Positions 24,765 to 33,247 of a DNA stretch of 64,000 bases are shown in pieces. Within the stretch, counting starts at the first letter, position 1. The number at the start of each line of letters is the position of its first letter. The stretch comes from Mesorhizobium comanense (lineage in GTDB: Bacteria > Pseudomonadota > Alphaproteobacteria > Rhizobiales > Rhizobiaceae): NCBI RefSeq assembly GCF_005503535.1, contig NZ_SCNN01000011.1, positions 178,476 through 242,475 on the forward strand, in the 5' to 3' direction. Under the pieces are notes generated by a model. The model was not told the DNA's origin. It saw only the letters and a list, made by a program, of their open reading frames with translations, and did not search any database. The position numbers were made by a program, and so were the translations under genes.

Positions 24765-26057
24765 TCACGCTCTTTCAGGATCTATCCGATCGAGAAAATC
24801 GGTCATCCGGTCGGCTCCGCCATCGGGTTCGCTGCCGACCATGACCGCGACCGAAAAGGCAATGAGCGAGGAAACCGGCGTGTGGCTGCGCGCGCCTGCC
24901 CTCAGGTTCATCACCAGGGTCGGCGACAGGAAAAGTCCTAGGCGCAACACCGTTCGCCAGTCGGCTGGAAGCATGTCACGACGTTTGAGCTCCAATAGCA
25001 GGGGTCGCCACAACGCCGTCGCCTTGACCTCCAGCAGATCGCGCCGGACAGGACTGAGATCCCAATCCGTGTCGACATGAAGATGATCGCCCTCCAGCCG
25101 CGCCTGGGCGCGAAAAGCCTGCGTCGCGGCAACCGGATCGTAGAGCCAGAACGGATGAGCAAAGATGTTGTGGAACGTCGCCTTCACCTCAGCCAGCAGC
25201 GTGGGGACATGCGAGCCGGCAAAGGCCGGATCGAAGAAGGACAGTTGCGCCCTTCCCGCTCTCTCGACGTACCAGACATTGGCGTTGTGGGCATCACCAT
25301 GCGCGACCACGCCGCCGGCATCGGCCAGCCTTTCCGGCCGCAGCCTTGTCGCCGCCGCGTCGAAGAGTTCGCCGATACTGCTCTGATAAGGCCGGCCATT
25401 GACGACGAATTTCAACCGGCAGAGCCGACCCCAGTCGAGTTCGACATCCGGAAAGATGAACCGTTTGCCGATATAGAAATCGGCGAGGCGGCCACCGGGC
25501 GACGCGCGCGTATCGGCATCGATCAGCCGCTCGTGGAAGAGCCTGTGGATCGGCTCCGCCGACACTTGCGCGATGGTCACCGGATGCAGCGTCTCTCGAT
25601 AGACATCGAGCAGTTTGGCGCAGAGATCGCGTTCGGCAAGCACCGCCTGGCGCCGCTTTTCGGGATCATCCTCGGCATCCAGCGCAAACAGCACATCCGA
25701 AAATCTGGGATCCGTGCGTCTGTCATAGACGAGAATCTGTTCGCCCGGCTCGGTGGACATATGGACCGGCTGGTCGACCGGCAGGCCGGCGCTCGTCAGT
25801 ATCTCGGCCCGGTAATACTCCCCCGCCATCGCCTCTTCCCGCTCCTCCTGATGGAACTTGAAGAAGTAGGCCTTGCCGTCGCTGTCGAAGAACCCATTCA
25901 GCGAATTGAGGCTGTACTTGTCGAAGTTGATGCGGACGTTGTCCGGATTCATCCCGAACAGGTCGCCCAACAATGCTGAAAGCGCGCGCTGCGCCTCCGC
26001 AACATCATGCTGCGCGAGAGCCCGGATCCGCGCCGTGCGGCTCGAAGTGGGCGTCAT
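24765..26057 (-). CDS. APH-fold (aminoglycoside phosphotransferase-like) kinase, unknown substrate
   Basis: 430 residues from the ATG after GGAAGGACCGACCC. The kinase pieces are in order: Lys67 in AYFFKFHQ for ATP, the catalytic loop HGDAHNAN (His253, Asp255, Asn260) and a DFG-like Asp276 in FFDPAFAG. The C-terminal half is longer than in drug-resistance APH enzymes, and small-metabolite kinases (choline, homoserine, methylthioribose) share this fold. It lies between the HutC regulator and the sulfonate-type importer on the same strand. A kinase is not part of the known dihydroxypropanesulfonate route, so its role here is open. Confidence 0.72.
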   Translation of the reverse strand: MTPTSSRTARIRALAQHDVAEAQRALSALLGDLFGMNPDNVRINFDKYSLNSLNGFFDSDGKAYFFKFHQEEREEAMAGEYYRAEILTSAGLPVDQPVHMSTEPGEQILVYDRRTDPRFSDVLFALDAEDDPEKRRQAVLAERDLCAKLLDVYRETLHPVTIAQVSAEPIHRLFHERLIDADTRASPGGRLADFYIGKRFIFPDVELDWGRLCRLKFVVNGRPYQSSIGELFDAAATRLRPERLADAGGVVAHGDAHNANVWYVERAGRAQLSFFDPAFAGSHVPTLLAEVKATFHNIFAHPFWLYDPVAATQAFRAQARLEGDHLHVDTDWDLSPVRRDLLEVKATALWRPLLLELKRRDMLPADWRTVLRLGLFLSPTLVMNLRAGARSHTPVSSLIAFSVAVMVGSEPDGGADRMTDFLDRIDPERA

Positions 26058-26108
26058 GGGTCGGTCCTTCCGGCGGAGCAGACCGCCGACGGCCGAACTA
26101 CCATCATC

Positions 26109-26129
26109 AATACATGTACATACATTTGC
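26109..26129. promoter_or_regulatory. HutC/GntR-type operator candidate upstream of the kinase gene
   Basis: AATACATGTACATACATTTG lies in the 106-base gap between the regulator stop and the kinase start. It contains the palindrome TACATGTA and resembles the elements at 24683 and 30199. Confidence 0.5.
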
Positions 26130-26163
26130 AATGAAGCCTCTGCGTTTCGCCTTGCTCGTCCTG

Positions 26164-26895
26164 TCAGCTTGCTCTGGAAGGGGAATACCGGCTGCCGAGC
26201 GAGTAGCGGCTGCCGGCATAGGTCAGCTTGCTGATCGTGGCCACGACCGCGCCCGTCCATGTCCGGCGATGCAGGAACAGGCAGCAACTGCCGACATCTA
26301 TGTTCAGGTGCCGGGCCGTCTCGGCGTCCGCCGGTACGGCGGAAATGATGTGCTCGACCTCGGTCACCGGCGTCTTCTGCATGAGGTAGTCGTAGGTCGC
26401 CGTCTTTGAAAAATCCTGCTTGTCGTAGTCCGGTATCAGCCCCGGATTGACGAAACGCTCCTCCAGTTGCACCGGCAGGTCGTTCTCGAAATTGACAACG
26501 ACCGAATGATAGATCGAACTCTTTTTGGCGAGTTCGAACGACAGGGCGAGTTCCTTCGTCGGCGTGATCGTTTCCAGGATCAGGACTTCGGAACGGTGCC
26601 TGTTGCCGCGCTCGACGATCTCCACCGCGATGTTGTTGATCTCGATCAGCGTCGATTGCGGCCGGGGCGGCGCGATGAACGTGCCGACGCCTTGCAACCG
26701 GATCAGGAAGCCGGCCGCGGTCAGTTCCCGCAAGGCGCGATGGACGGTCATGCGCGAAACACCAAGGGAGACCACCAGCTCGTTCTCGGACGGCAGCTTG
26801 CGGTCCTTGCCCCACCGGCCCGTACCGATGTTGGACAGGATGTAGTCCTTCACCTTCTCGTAAAGGGGGCTCGCCGTATCGGGCAAATCGATCAT
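26164..26895 (-). CDS. HutC-subfamily GntR transcriptional regulator (UTRA domain)
   Basis: 243 residues from the ATG with AAAGGA eight bases upstream; a GTG twelve codons earlier overlaps the previous stop but has no such site. The winged helix covers about residues 8-75 (LPSENELVVSLGVSRMTVHRALRELTAAGFL in two blocks), and the rest is a UTRA ligand domain with IHSV-like and VQLEERFVNP segments that place it in the HutC group. It is the only regulator in the sulfonate-like cluster. Three similar A/T-rich elements at cluster promoters are its candidate operators. Confidence 0.88.
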   Translation of the reverse strand: MIDLPDTASPLYEKVKDYILSNIGTGRWGKDRKLPSENELVVSLGVSRMTVHRALRELTAAGFLIRLQGVGTFIAPPRPQSTLIEINNIAVEIVERGNRHRSEVLILETITPTKELALSFELAKKSSIYHSVVVNFENDLPVQLEERFVNPGLIPDYDKQDFSKTATYDYLMQKTPVTEVEHIISAVPADAETARHLNIDVGSCCLFLHRRTWTGAVVATISKLTYAGSRYSLGSRYSPSRAS

Positions 26896-26927
26896 TTCAA
26901 AAATCCTTTCCGGCAATTTATCGGAAA

Positions 26928-27953
26928 TCACGCCGGCTCAACAGGTTGCCGCATGCGGATGATTGTTTTCAAGCCGTCGCTCTCCCCCGCCAACAGCCGC
27001 TGATAGGCGGCCGGAATGTCGTCGAGACCGATCTCGCGATCGATCAGGGCGAGCAGCGGGTCGCTCAATTCGCCCAGCATCCGCACGGCGTCGGGCAGTT
27101 CGTCGGCGAAGGCATGGCATCCCAGCAATGCGATCTCGCGTTCGACCAGGAGGTTGGGGTCGATGTCGAGACGACCATGGAAAATGCCGACCATCGCCAC
27201 CGCGCTGCCGGAATCAAGAACGCCGAGCAACTGAGTGAATGCGGCGATGCTGCCGGTCGCCTCGACAGCTGCAAGGAGCGGCGCATTGGCGGTAGCGGCG
27301 GCAATGGCATCGCGGTCCAGATCGACAATCGTGGCGCCGGTCACCCGCGCCACGCGGGCGCAGCGCGCCTGATTGCGGTCGGCGACAAGAACCGTGCCGG
27401 GAAAGGTCCGGGAAAGCAGCAGCGCGGCAAGGCCGCCGATCGGCCCGCAGCCGACCACAAGCACCGAGCCGGCCGTCTTCGGCAGGCGCTGCACCGCGTG
27501 CAGCGCCACTGCGAGCGGTTCGGCCATGGCGGCCACCCGTTCATCCAGCGCGGCATCGATGACATGCAGCAGGCGTGCCGGCAGCACGGCTTGCTCGGCG
27601 AAGCCGCCGTCGCATATCTCGCCGACGAAGCCCAGTGCGGCGCACAGATGCCGCCTGCCCGCACGACACTGCGCGCACTCTGCGCACCAGAAGCGGGAAT
27701 CGGCAATCACCCGGTCGCCAACGGCAACGGTATCGACGCCCTCACCGAGTGCGACCACCGTCCCCGTCAACTCATGGCCGGCTGTCGAAGGCGACCGGCT
27801 TATCCATTGGCCGGTACGGAAATTGTGCAGATCGGAACCGCAGATGCCGGCGGCATCGATCCTGAGCTTCACCCAGTCCGCCTCCGGAAGGCCTGGCGCT
27901 TCGATCTCCTCCACGCGCAGATCGCCAGGTCCGTAAAGCCGTGCCGCCTTCAT
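26928..27953 (-). CDS. Zinc-dependent medium-chain alcohol dehydrogenase
   Basis: 341 residues. Catalytic zinc ligands are Cys38 (GICGSD), His60 and Glu61 (GHE). Structural zinc ligands are Cys90, Cys93, Cys96 and Cys104. The NAD site is VVGCGPIGG. It oxidises a secondary alcohol or polyol, as in sorbitol, threonine and butanediol dehydrogenases. The gene is 15 bases after the HpsN-like gene; in known dihydroxypropanesulfonate clusters two extra dehydrogenases (HpsO, HpsP) interconvert the enantiomers, and this one with the SDR could fill those places. That assignment is inference. Confidence 0.85.
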   Translation of the reverse strand: MKAARLYGPGDLRVEEIEAPGLPEADWVKLRIDAAGICGSDLHNFRTGQWISRSPSTAGHELTGTVVALGEGVDTVAVGDRVIADSRFWCAECAQCRAGRRHLCAALGFVGEICDGGFAEQAVLPARLLHVIDAALDERVAAMAEPLAVALHAVQRLPKTAGSVLVVGCGPIGGLAALLLSRTFPGTVLVADRNQARCARVARVTGATIVDLDRDAIAAATANAPLLAAVEATGSIAAFTQLLGVLDSGSAVAMVGIFHGRLDIDPNLLVEREIALLGCHAFADELPDAVRMLGELSDPLLALIDREIGLDDIPAAYQRLLAGESDGLKTIIRMRQPVEPA

Positions 27954-27968
27954 CGCGATCGTCTCCGC

Positions 27969-29291
27969 TCAGCCGGCGAGATAGCGGTCGCGAATTTCCG
28001 AGACCGCGTTTTCGTGGGAGCTGAAACCCTCGTAGCGGGCGAGCCTGCGGGCATGCTTGGCGAGTTCCGGATAGGCTGCCGAAGTGACGTAGCCGACCGA
28101 CGAGCGCTTGACGAAATCCGTCACCGAGAGCGGCCCGTAAGTCCGCGCCCAGCGGCTGGTCGGCAGCACGGCGTTCGGCCCGAGGACGAAGTTTGCAAGG
28201 GTAACCGGCGTGTGCGGGCCCATCAGGATTTCGGCCGCTTCGGTGATGTGCCCGAGATGCGCGAATGGCTCCTTGGACAGGATTTCGAGATGCTCCGGCG
28301 CATAGTCGTTGATGAAACGGTAGGAGTCTTCGACCGAACCCGTCAACACGATGCCACCGCGCTTGCCTGTCAGCACCGCGCGCGAAAACTCCACGCGTTG
28401 CTCGGTCATGCCCGACCAGTGCTGCGGGATCGCCGCAAGGGCGGCTTCGGCGACCTTGCGGCTGTGCGTCACAAGATAGGCCGAGGAATCCGGGCCATGT
28501 TCGGCCTCGATCAGAAGGTCGAGCGCCGCAAGGCCGCCATCGACGCTGTCATCGGCAAAGATGACTGCTTCGGAGGGGCCGGCGGGCAGACCGGTGTCGA
28601 TGATCGACGACAGGACACTCTTGGCGGCCACCACCCACGGACTGCCGGGGCCGACGATCTTGAGCGCCGGCTTCACCGTCTCGGTGCCATAGGCGACGGC
28701 CGCCACCGCCTGGGCGCCGCCGCATTTGTAGACGGTATTAACCCCGGCAAGGCGGGCGGCGACCAGCGTGGCCGCATCCACCGAACCATCCGCCGTCGGC
28801 GGCGTCACGATGGCGATCTGCGGCACGCCGGCGATGACGGCCGGGACCGACGTCATCATCGTCACCGAAGGAAAAGCCCCCTTGCCGCGCGGCACATAGA
28901 GCGCGACGGAAGCGATCGGCGTGTATCTGTCGCCGGCATAGGCTCCGGGACGGACTTCCTTCAGCCACATCGTTTCGGGCTTCTGCTCCTCATGGAAATG
29001 CTTGATGTTCTCGATGCCGAAGGCGATGCTTTCCACGACGTCCTTTTCGACCTTGTCGAATGCCGCGTCGAACTCGGCTTCCGTGACCTTCAGTCCGCCC
29101 TCAGCCACATTGGCCTTGTCGAGTTCCCGGGCGAAACGGACAAGGGCGGCATCACCCTCGTCCCTGACGGCCTGGATGATCGGGCGGACCTTCTCGACGA
29201 AAACCGACAGATCGCTCTCGGCGCGCTTGAGCAGGCCGGCCCGCTGGGTGGCATCGAGGGATGACAGGTCATGGAAGCTGATGTCGGACAT
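27969..29291 (-). CDS. hpsN: HisD-family dehydrogenase, probable sulfopropanediol 3-dehydrogenase
   Basis: 440 residues. The histidinol dehydrogenase fold is kept, with the catalytic pair Glu333-His334 in YAPEHLE. The metal and substrate site differs from true HisD: Glu262 replaces the zinc-ligand Gln of the QAEH motif, Asn367 (ANF) replaces the zinc-ligand Asp of GDY, and NHVLPTSG has become NAVLPTSRWAR. These changes fit HpsN, which oxidises 2,3-dihydroxypropane-1-sulfonate twice to sulfolactate with NAD. A sulfonate-type importer is encoded in the same cluster. The sulfite-releasing enzymes of the route are not in the window, so a different diol remains possible. Confidence 0.78.
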   Translation of the reverse strand: MSDISFHDLSSLDATQRAGLLKRAESDLSVFVEKVRPIIQAVRDEGDAALVRFARELDKANVAEGGLKVTEAEFDAAFDKVEKDVVESIAFGIENIKHFHEEQKPETMWLKEVRPGAYAGDRYTPIASVALYVPRGKGAFPSVTMMTSVPAVIAGVPQIAIVTPPTADGSVDAATLVAARLAGVNTVYKCGGAQAVAAVAYGTETVKPALKIVGPGSPWVVAAKSVLSSIIDTGLPAGPSEAVIFADDSVDGGLAALDLLIEAEHGPDSSAYLVTHSRKVAEAALAAIPQHWSGMTEQRVEFSRAVLTGKRGGIVLTGSVEDSYRFINDYAPEHLEILSKEPFAHLGHITEAAEILMGPHTPVTLANFVLGPNAVLPTSRWARTYGPLSVTDFVKRSSVGYVTSAAYPELAKHARRLARYEGFSSHENAVSEIRDRYLAG

Positions 29292-29372
29292 GGATTTTCC
29301 TTCTGTTCAGAGCGATGCGCCGGCCGGCCACACATGCGCAATATGTTCAATTCGAACCATCGGCGAGCCGCC

Positions 29373-30146
29373 TCAGATCGACGCGAGAAAACCGCCATCC
29401 ACCGGAATGGACTGGCCGGTGATGTAGGCTGCCGCATCCGATGCCAGGAACACGGCGATGCCGTGCAGGTCACGGAGGTCGCCGAAACGGCGCTGCGGGA
29501 TCTTGGCGAGCATGGACTGCTGCCATGCCTCGTTGCTGTAGAAGACATCGGTCATGTCAGTCCGGAAATAGCCCGGAGCGATGGCGTTGACCCTGATGCC
29601 CAGCTCCGCCCACTCCGCCGCCAGCGCCCGCGTCATGCCGAGCAGGCCCGACTTCGACGAGCCGTATGGCACCGCCGTGGGGATGCCGACCTGCGACGTC
29701 AGTGAACAGAGATTGATGATGGCGCCCGGCCGCCCGGCGTCGCGCATCTGCCGGGCCGCCGCCTGGGCGCAGAAGAAGGCCCCCTTGAGATTGGTGTCGA
29801 CGATCCGATCCCACAGCGCTTCGTCGACATCGAGCGAGGGGCGGACTTCTTCCATCCCGGCATTGTTGACGAGAATGTCGAGACCGCCGAGCAGGCGTGC
29901 CGCCTCTGCGGTGGCCGCCCGGCACCTTGCGACATCGGTGACGTCGAGAGCAACGGCATGCGCAACGCCGCCGGCCGCACGAATAACCCCTGCCGTTTCC
30001 TCCAGGGAAGCCAGGCTGCGCGCGGTGACAGCGACCTCGGCGCCGGCAGCGCTCAGCGCTTCGGCGATGCCACGCCCGATGCCGCGGCTGGCGCCGGTGA
30101 CGAGCGCCTTCCTCCCGGACAGGTCAAAGAGAGAAGCGTTGCGCAT
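29373..30146 (-). CDS. Short-chain dehydrogenase/reductase (SDR)
   Basis: 257 residues, classical SDR. TGASRGIG (17-24) binds the nucleotide, NNAG is the structural motif and YGSSK holds the catalytic Tyr and Lys. The Asp-like pocket after strand 2 is not obvious (TARS follows), which may mean NADP use. It is the first gene of the minus-strand HpsN-like operon, with a strong AAGGAGG ribosome site and a shared A/T-rich operator candidate upstream. A role in oxidising or racemising a diol (HpsO/HpsP-like) is suggested by position only. Confidence 0.85.
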   Translation of the reverse strand: MRNASLFDLSGRKALVTGASRGIGRGIAEALSAAGAEVAVTARSLASLEETAGVIRAAGGVAHAVALDVTDVARCRAATAEAARLLGGLDILVNNAGMEEVRPSLDVDEALWDRIVDTNLKGAFFCAQAAARQMRDAGRPGAIINLCSLTSQVGIPTAVPYGSSKSGLLGMTRALAAEWAELGIRVNAIAPGYFRTDMTDVFYSNEAWQQSMLAKIPQRRFGDLRDLHGIAVFLASDAAAYITGQSIPVDGGFLASI

Positions 30147-30198
30147 GTAATCCTCCTTGGCAGCCGCGCCCCCAACAGGCCGAGACTAACAGATCAGG

Positions 30199-30224
30199 TT
30201 ACATATACAAGCATATACAAACTG
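30199..30224. promoter_or_regulatory. HutC/GntR-type operator candidate in SDR/aminotransferase divergent region
   Basis: TTACATATACAAGCATATAC, then AAAC, an A/T-rich direct repeat with the unit CATATACAA present twice (30202-30210 and 30212-30220). GCATATACAA is shared exactly with 24692-24701. It is 53 bases upstream of the SDR start and 145 before the aminotransferase start, so it could serve both. Confidence 0.58.
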
Positions 30225-30368
30225 CTTCGGCTAGGCTATTTGTGACATCCTCCGCGGTAGAGGCGCCCATCGGCGGCCGGCCTGCTCCGGGCAGGATGCA
30301 GCGGAACCCGGCGTTTGAAAAGCCGGCCGGCGACAGGTGTCCGTCGGCCGCCCAGGAGGAGCCCGCCC

Positions 30369-31472
30369 ATGTCGAAATCGCTGGATATGGTCCGCACCGA
30401 AGTCACGCGCCTGTCGCCCTACAATTCCGGGCTGACCATCGGCGAGGTCATGCGGCGATACGCTCCCGCCAGGATCGCCAAGCTGGGCTCGAATGAAAAT
30501 CCTATCGGCCCGAGCCCAACCCTGGTCAGGATGATGCAGGGCGGCTCGGAAATGTTTCGTCTGTATCCGGACCCGTCGGGGCGCGAACTTCGCCAGGCCA
30601 TCGCGGCCAGACATGAAGTCGAGGAGGACCAGATCATCCTCGGCAACGGCTCGGAAGACCTTCTGTCGGTGATCAGCCGCGCCGTGCTGCGGCCCGGCGA
30701 TGCCGTGGTGACGCTTTATCCGTCATTCCCGCTGCACGAAGACTATGCAACGCTGATGGGCGCCAGCGTCAAACGCGTCGGCGTCAAAAGCGATCTCAGC
30801 ATAGACGTCGACGCTCTGACCAAGGCCGTGCGCGAAAGGCCTCGCATGCTGCTGTTCTCGAATCCCATGAACCCGGTCGGCAGTTGGCTGTCGGAAGGCG
30901 ACCTGTCGAGGGTTCTGGACGCAACCGGCGACGAGACGCTGATCGTCGTGGATGAAGCCTACGCCGAATATGCCGAGGGGGAGGACTATGTCTCGTCCCT
31001 GCCCTTGCTGGGCAGGACCGATCGGCCCTGGATGGTGCTGCGGACGTTCTCCAAGGCGTTCGGCCTGGCAGGGCTGCGGATCGGCTTCGGCATTGCCTGC
31101 GACCCGGAGTTGCGCGGATTGCTCGACAGGGTGCGCACGCCCTTCAACGTCAACGGCATGGCCCAGGCCGCCGCGCTGGCGGCGCTCGCGGATGAGGACC
31201 ACCTCGCCAGGGTGGTCGCTTTGGCCAGGAAGGAGCGCGCGCGTGTTGCGAATTTCCTTATGGACAAGCGGCTGGAAGTGGCCCCGTCCAGAGGCAATTT
31301 CCTGTTCTTCAACTGCCGGCAGAATGCATCGGCCTTTGTCGAGGGCCTGTTGCGCCAGGGCGTCATCGTCAAACCGTGGAAGCAGGAAGGCTTCGACACC
31401 TATGTGCGGGTCAGCATCGGCTCACCGTCCGAGAACGACCATTTCATGGCAGCCCTCTCGCAGTTGTTGTGA
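30369..31472 (+). CDS. HisC-like PLP-dependent aminotransferase
   Basis: 367 residues from the ATG with AGGAGG upstream. Fold type I features are complete: the PLP Lys229 in TFSKAFGLAGLRIG, Asp195 in VVDEAYAEY, Asn168 in NPMNP and the substrate-binding Arg in YVRVSIG near the end. It looks like histidinol-phosphate aminotransferase, but this is probably a catabolic paralogue: it is divergent from an HpsN-like operon and is followed by a FAD amine oxidase, not by his genes. Alternatives are an aromatic amino acid or a sulfonated amino acid/2-oxo acid such as cysteate and sulfopyruvate. Confidence 0.85.
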   Translation: MSKSLDMVRTEVTRLSPYNSGLTIGEVMRRYAPARIAKLGSNENPIGPSPTLVRMMQGGSEMFRLYPDPSGRELRQAIAARHEVEEDQIILGNGSEDLLSVISRAVLRPGDAVVTLYPSFPLHEDYATLMGASVKRVGVKSDLSIDVDALTKAVRERPRMLLFSNPMNPVGSWLSEGDLSRVLDATGDETLIVVDEAYAEYAEGEDYVSSLPLLGRTDRPWMVLRTFSKAFGLAGLRIGFGIACDPELRGLLDRVRTPFNVNGMAQAAALAALADEDHLARVVALARKERARVANFLMDKRLEVAPSRGNFLFFNCRQNASAFVEGLLRQGVIVKPWKQEGFDTYVRVSIGSPSENDHFMAALSQLL

Positions 31473-31601
31473 TTTCCGCAAAGCCATGCAGAATTGCCCC
31501 GGGCATCTCCCCCGATGTCCGGAAGGCCAGCCGTTCCGCACGAGATTTCTCGTTGTGCGCGGTCACGCCCGTTGAGCCGCCTGCCTTAAGAGCCTTGCCA
31601 C

Positions 31602-32885
31602 ATGTCCGGAAGCAATCCACCCAGGAGCCTCTACCGCGATACGGCGGGCGGCACCGGCGACTATCCACCGTTTGCCGGCGCGCAGCGGGCGCGGGTCGCG
31701 ATTGTCGGCGGCGGCTTCACGGGCCTGTCGACCGCCTTGCATCTGGCGGAGGCTGGCGACGACGTCGCGGTGCTGGAAGCCCATCAGCCAGGCTGGGGCG
31801 CCTCGGGCAGAAATGGCGGCCAGGTCAATCCCGGCCTGAAATACGATCCCGACACGATCGAGGCGATGTTCGGTCCTGACCTCGGGCCGCGGATGATCGA
31901 CTTCTCCTATGGCGCGCCGGATTTCACCTTCGGCTTGATCAGGCGCCTGTCCATCGCCTGTGGTGCCCGGCAGAACGGAACCATACGCGCCGCCATACGG
32001 CCGAAGCCGGAAGCCGCCGTGCACGCAACGGCGGCACAATGCCAACAGCGGGGAATGCCGGTCAGCATGCTGGACACCCAGGCAATGGCCGCGCGAACCG
32101 GAACCGACCGCTATATATCCGGCCTGTTCGACGCCCGTGGCGGCGATCTGCATCCGCTGAAATATACGCTTGGCCTGGCGGCCGCCGCCCAGAAAGCCGG
32201 CGCGCGGATATTCGGCGACAGCGAAGTCCTCTCGCTCGGCCGGGAGGCAGGACGATGGATCCTCAAGACGGCAAACGGCTCGCTCAGCGCCGAAAAGGTC
32301 CTTGTCGCGACCAACGGCTACACCGGAAGCCTGTGGCCGGGCCTGGAGCAGTCGCTGGTTCCGGTGTTCAGCGCGATCGCGGCGACCGAACCGCTGCCGG
32401 CGTCCGTAGCAGCCACGATCCTCCCCGACAGGCCGGTCGTCTACGAAGCGGGCAACATCACCGTATACTACCGCGTCGACGCGCAGAATCGGCTTCTCAT
32501 GGGGGGCCGGGGACCGATGAGACCGATCGGCGATGCCGCCGCCATCCGCTACCTTACCGACTATGCGCTGCGGCTCTGGCCGGCACTTGCCGGAACACGC
32601 TGGACTCATGGCTGGAATGGCCGTGTCGCGATCACCAAGGATCATCTTCCGCACATTCACGAGCCGGAAGACGGCATTCTGATCTGCCTTGGCTATAACG
32701 GGCGTGGCGTTGCCATGGCCTCGGCGATGGGCGCTGCCCTGGCGCGGCGCCTGCGGGGCAACGAGACGCCACCATTTCCAATGCCGATCTCGCCGCTCCG
32801 TCCAATCCGCTTCCACCGCTTCTGGCCGATAGGCGTCAAGGCGGCGATCCTTTCGGGGCGCGTGAAGGACCGGCTGGGTCTCTGA
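31602..32885 (+). CDS. FAD-dependent amine/amino acid oxidoreductase (DAO family)
   Basis: 427 residues. GGGFTG near residue 36 begins the FAD Rossmann fold, ASGRNGGQVNPG is the typical DAO segment next to the flavin, and GYNGRGVAMASAMG is the C-terminal FAD closure. These features are those of gamma-glutamylputrescine oxidase (PuuB) and glycine/sarcosine oxidase relatives. It oxidises an amine to imine with electron transfer to FAD. It lies 129 bases after the aminotransferase on the same strand and may handle a related amino compound. The ribosome site is weak, so the start is somewhat uncertain. Confidence 0.82.
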   Translation: MSGSNPPRSLYRDTAGGTGDYPPFAGAQRARVAIVGGGFTGLSTALHLAEAGDDVAVLEAHQPGWGASGRNGGQVNPGLKYDPDTIEAMFGPDLGPRMIDFSYGAPDFTFGLIRRLSIACGARQNGTIRAAIRPKPEAAVHATAAQCQQRGMPVSMLDTQAMAARTGTDRYISGLFDARGGDLHPLKYTLGLAAAAQKAGARIFGDSEVLSLGREAGRWILKTANGSLSAEKVLVATNGYTGSLWPGLEQSLVPVFSAIAATEPLPASVAATILPDRPVVYEAGNITVYYRVDAQNRLLMGGRGPMRPIGDAAAIRYLTDYALRLWPALAGTRWTHGWNGRVAITKDHLPHIHEPEDGILICLGYNGRGVAMASAMGAALARRLRGNETPPFPMPISPLRPIRFHRFWPIGVKAAILSGRVKDRLGL

Positions 32886-33247
32886 GGACCGCCGCAAGTC
32901 CATGCACAGGAGCCGATCGCCTGGCGGTTTTTTCGGCAGAGACATCTCACAAACAGCCCGGGCTGCCGCTTGTTTCAAGCAGGAGCCGAGACAAGCTTCC
33001 TTGCAGGCGGCGTCCGCGAAGAATGGCGGAGCCCGGCGCAACCGTCAGCACTTTTGCTCTGGCGATCCCGGCATTCTCGAACGCGATCGCGAGCCCATTT
33101 CAGCACCTGCAGGGCTCTGCCGAGACCGATCAAATTATAGGCACACTTGCCGATTGACAAAATTCATAACAGGCGACCAAGATCATATGACCATCAACGA
33201 TATTGGTCCCGAGGTTGCCCCTCGGCATTGGCGAAAGGAGAAGCCAG
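32886..33247. other. 362-base intergenic region before the sugar ABC operon
   Basis: No coding sequence is supported. The first 260 bases are featureless apart from a weak GC hairpin followed by TTTTTT near 32932. The last 100 bases hold the promoter and operator at 33154-33200 and an AAAGGAG ribosome site at 33234-33240. Confidence 0.6.
33154..33200 (+). promoter_or_regulatory. Promoter plus shared operator, site A
   Basis: TTGACA (33154-33159), an 18-base spacer, CAAGAT (33178-33183), then the operator CATATGACCATCAACGA (33184-33200). The 18 bases TCATATGACCATCAACGA are identical to 44303-44320 before the nucleoside importer. Placement of the operator across the start point suggests repression. 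Confidence 0.72.

Noticed and set aside
27969..31472. HisD and HisC homologues read as a histidine biosynthesis locus
   Set aside because: No other his genes are near, the two genes are divergent, and the HisD paralogue has changed zinc-ligand and substrate-site residues. A catabolic role is more likely.
32925..32940. CGCCTGGCGGTTTTTT as an intrinsic terminator after the FAD oxidoreductase
   Set aside because: The stem is only three to four bases with almost no loop. The U-run is suggestive but the hairpin is too weak to call.
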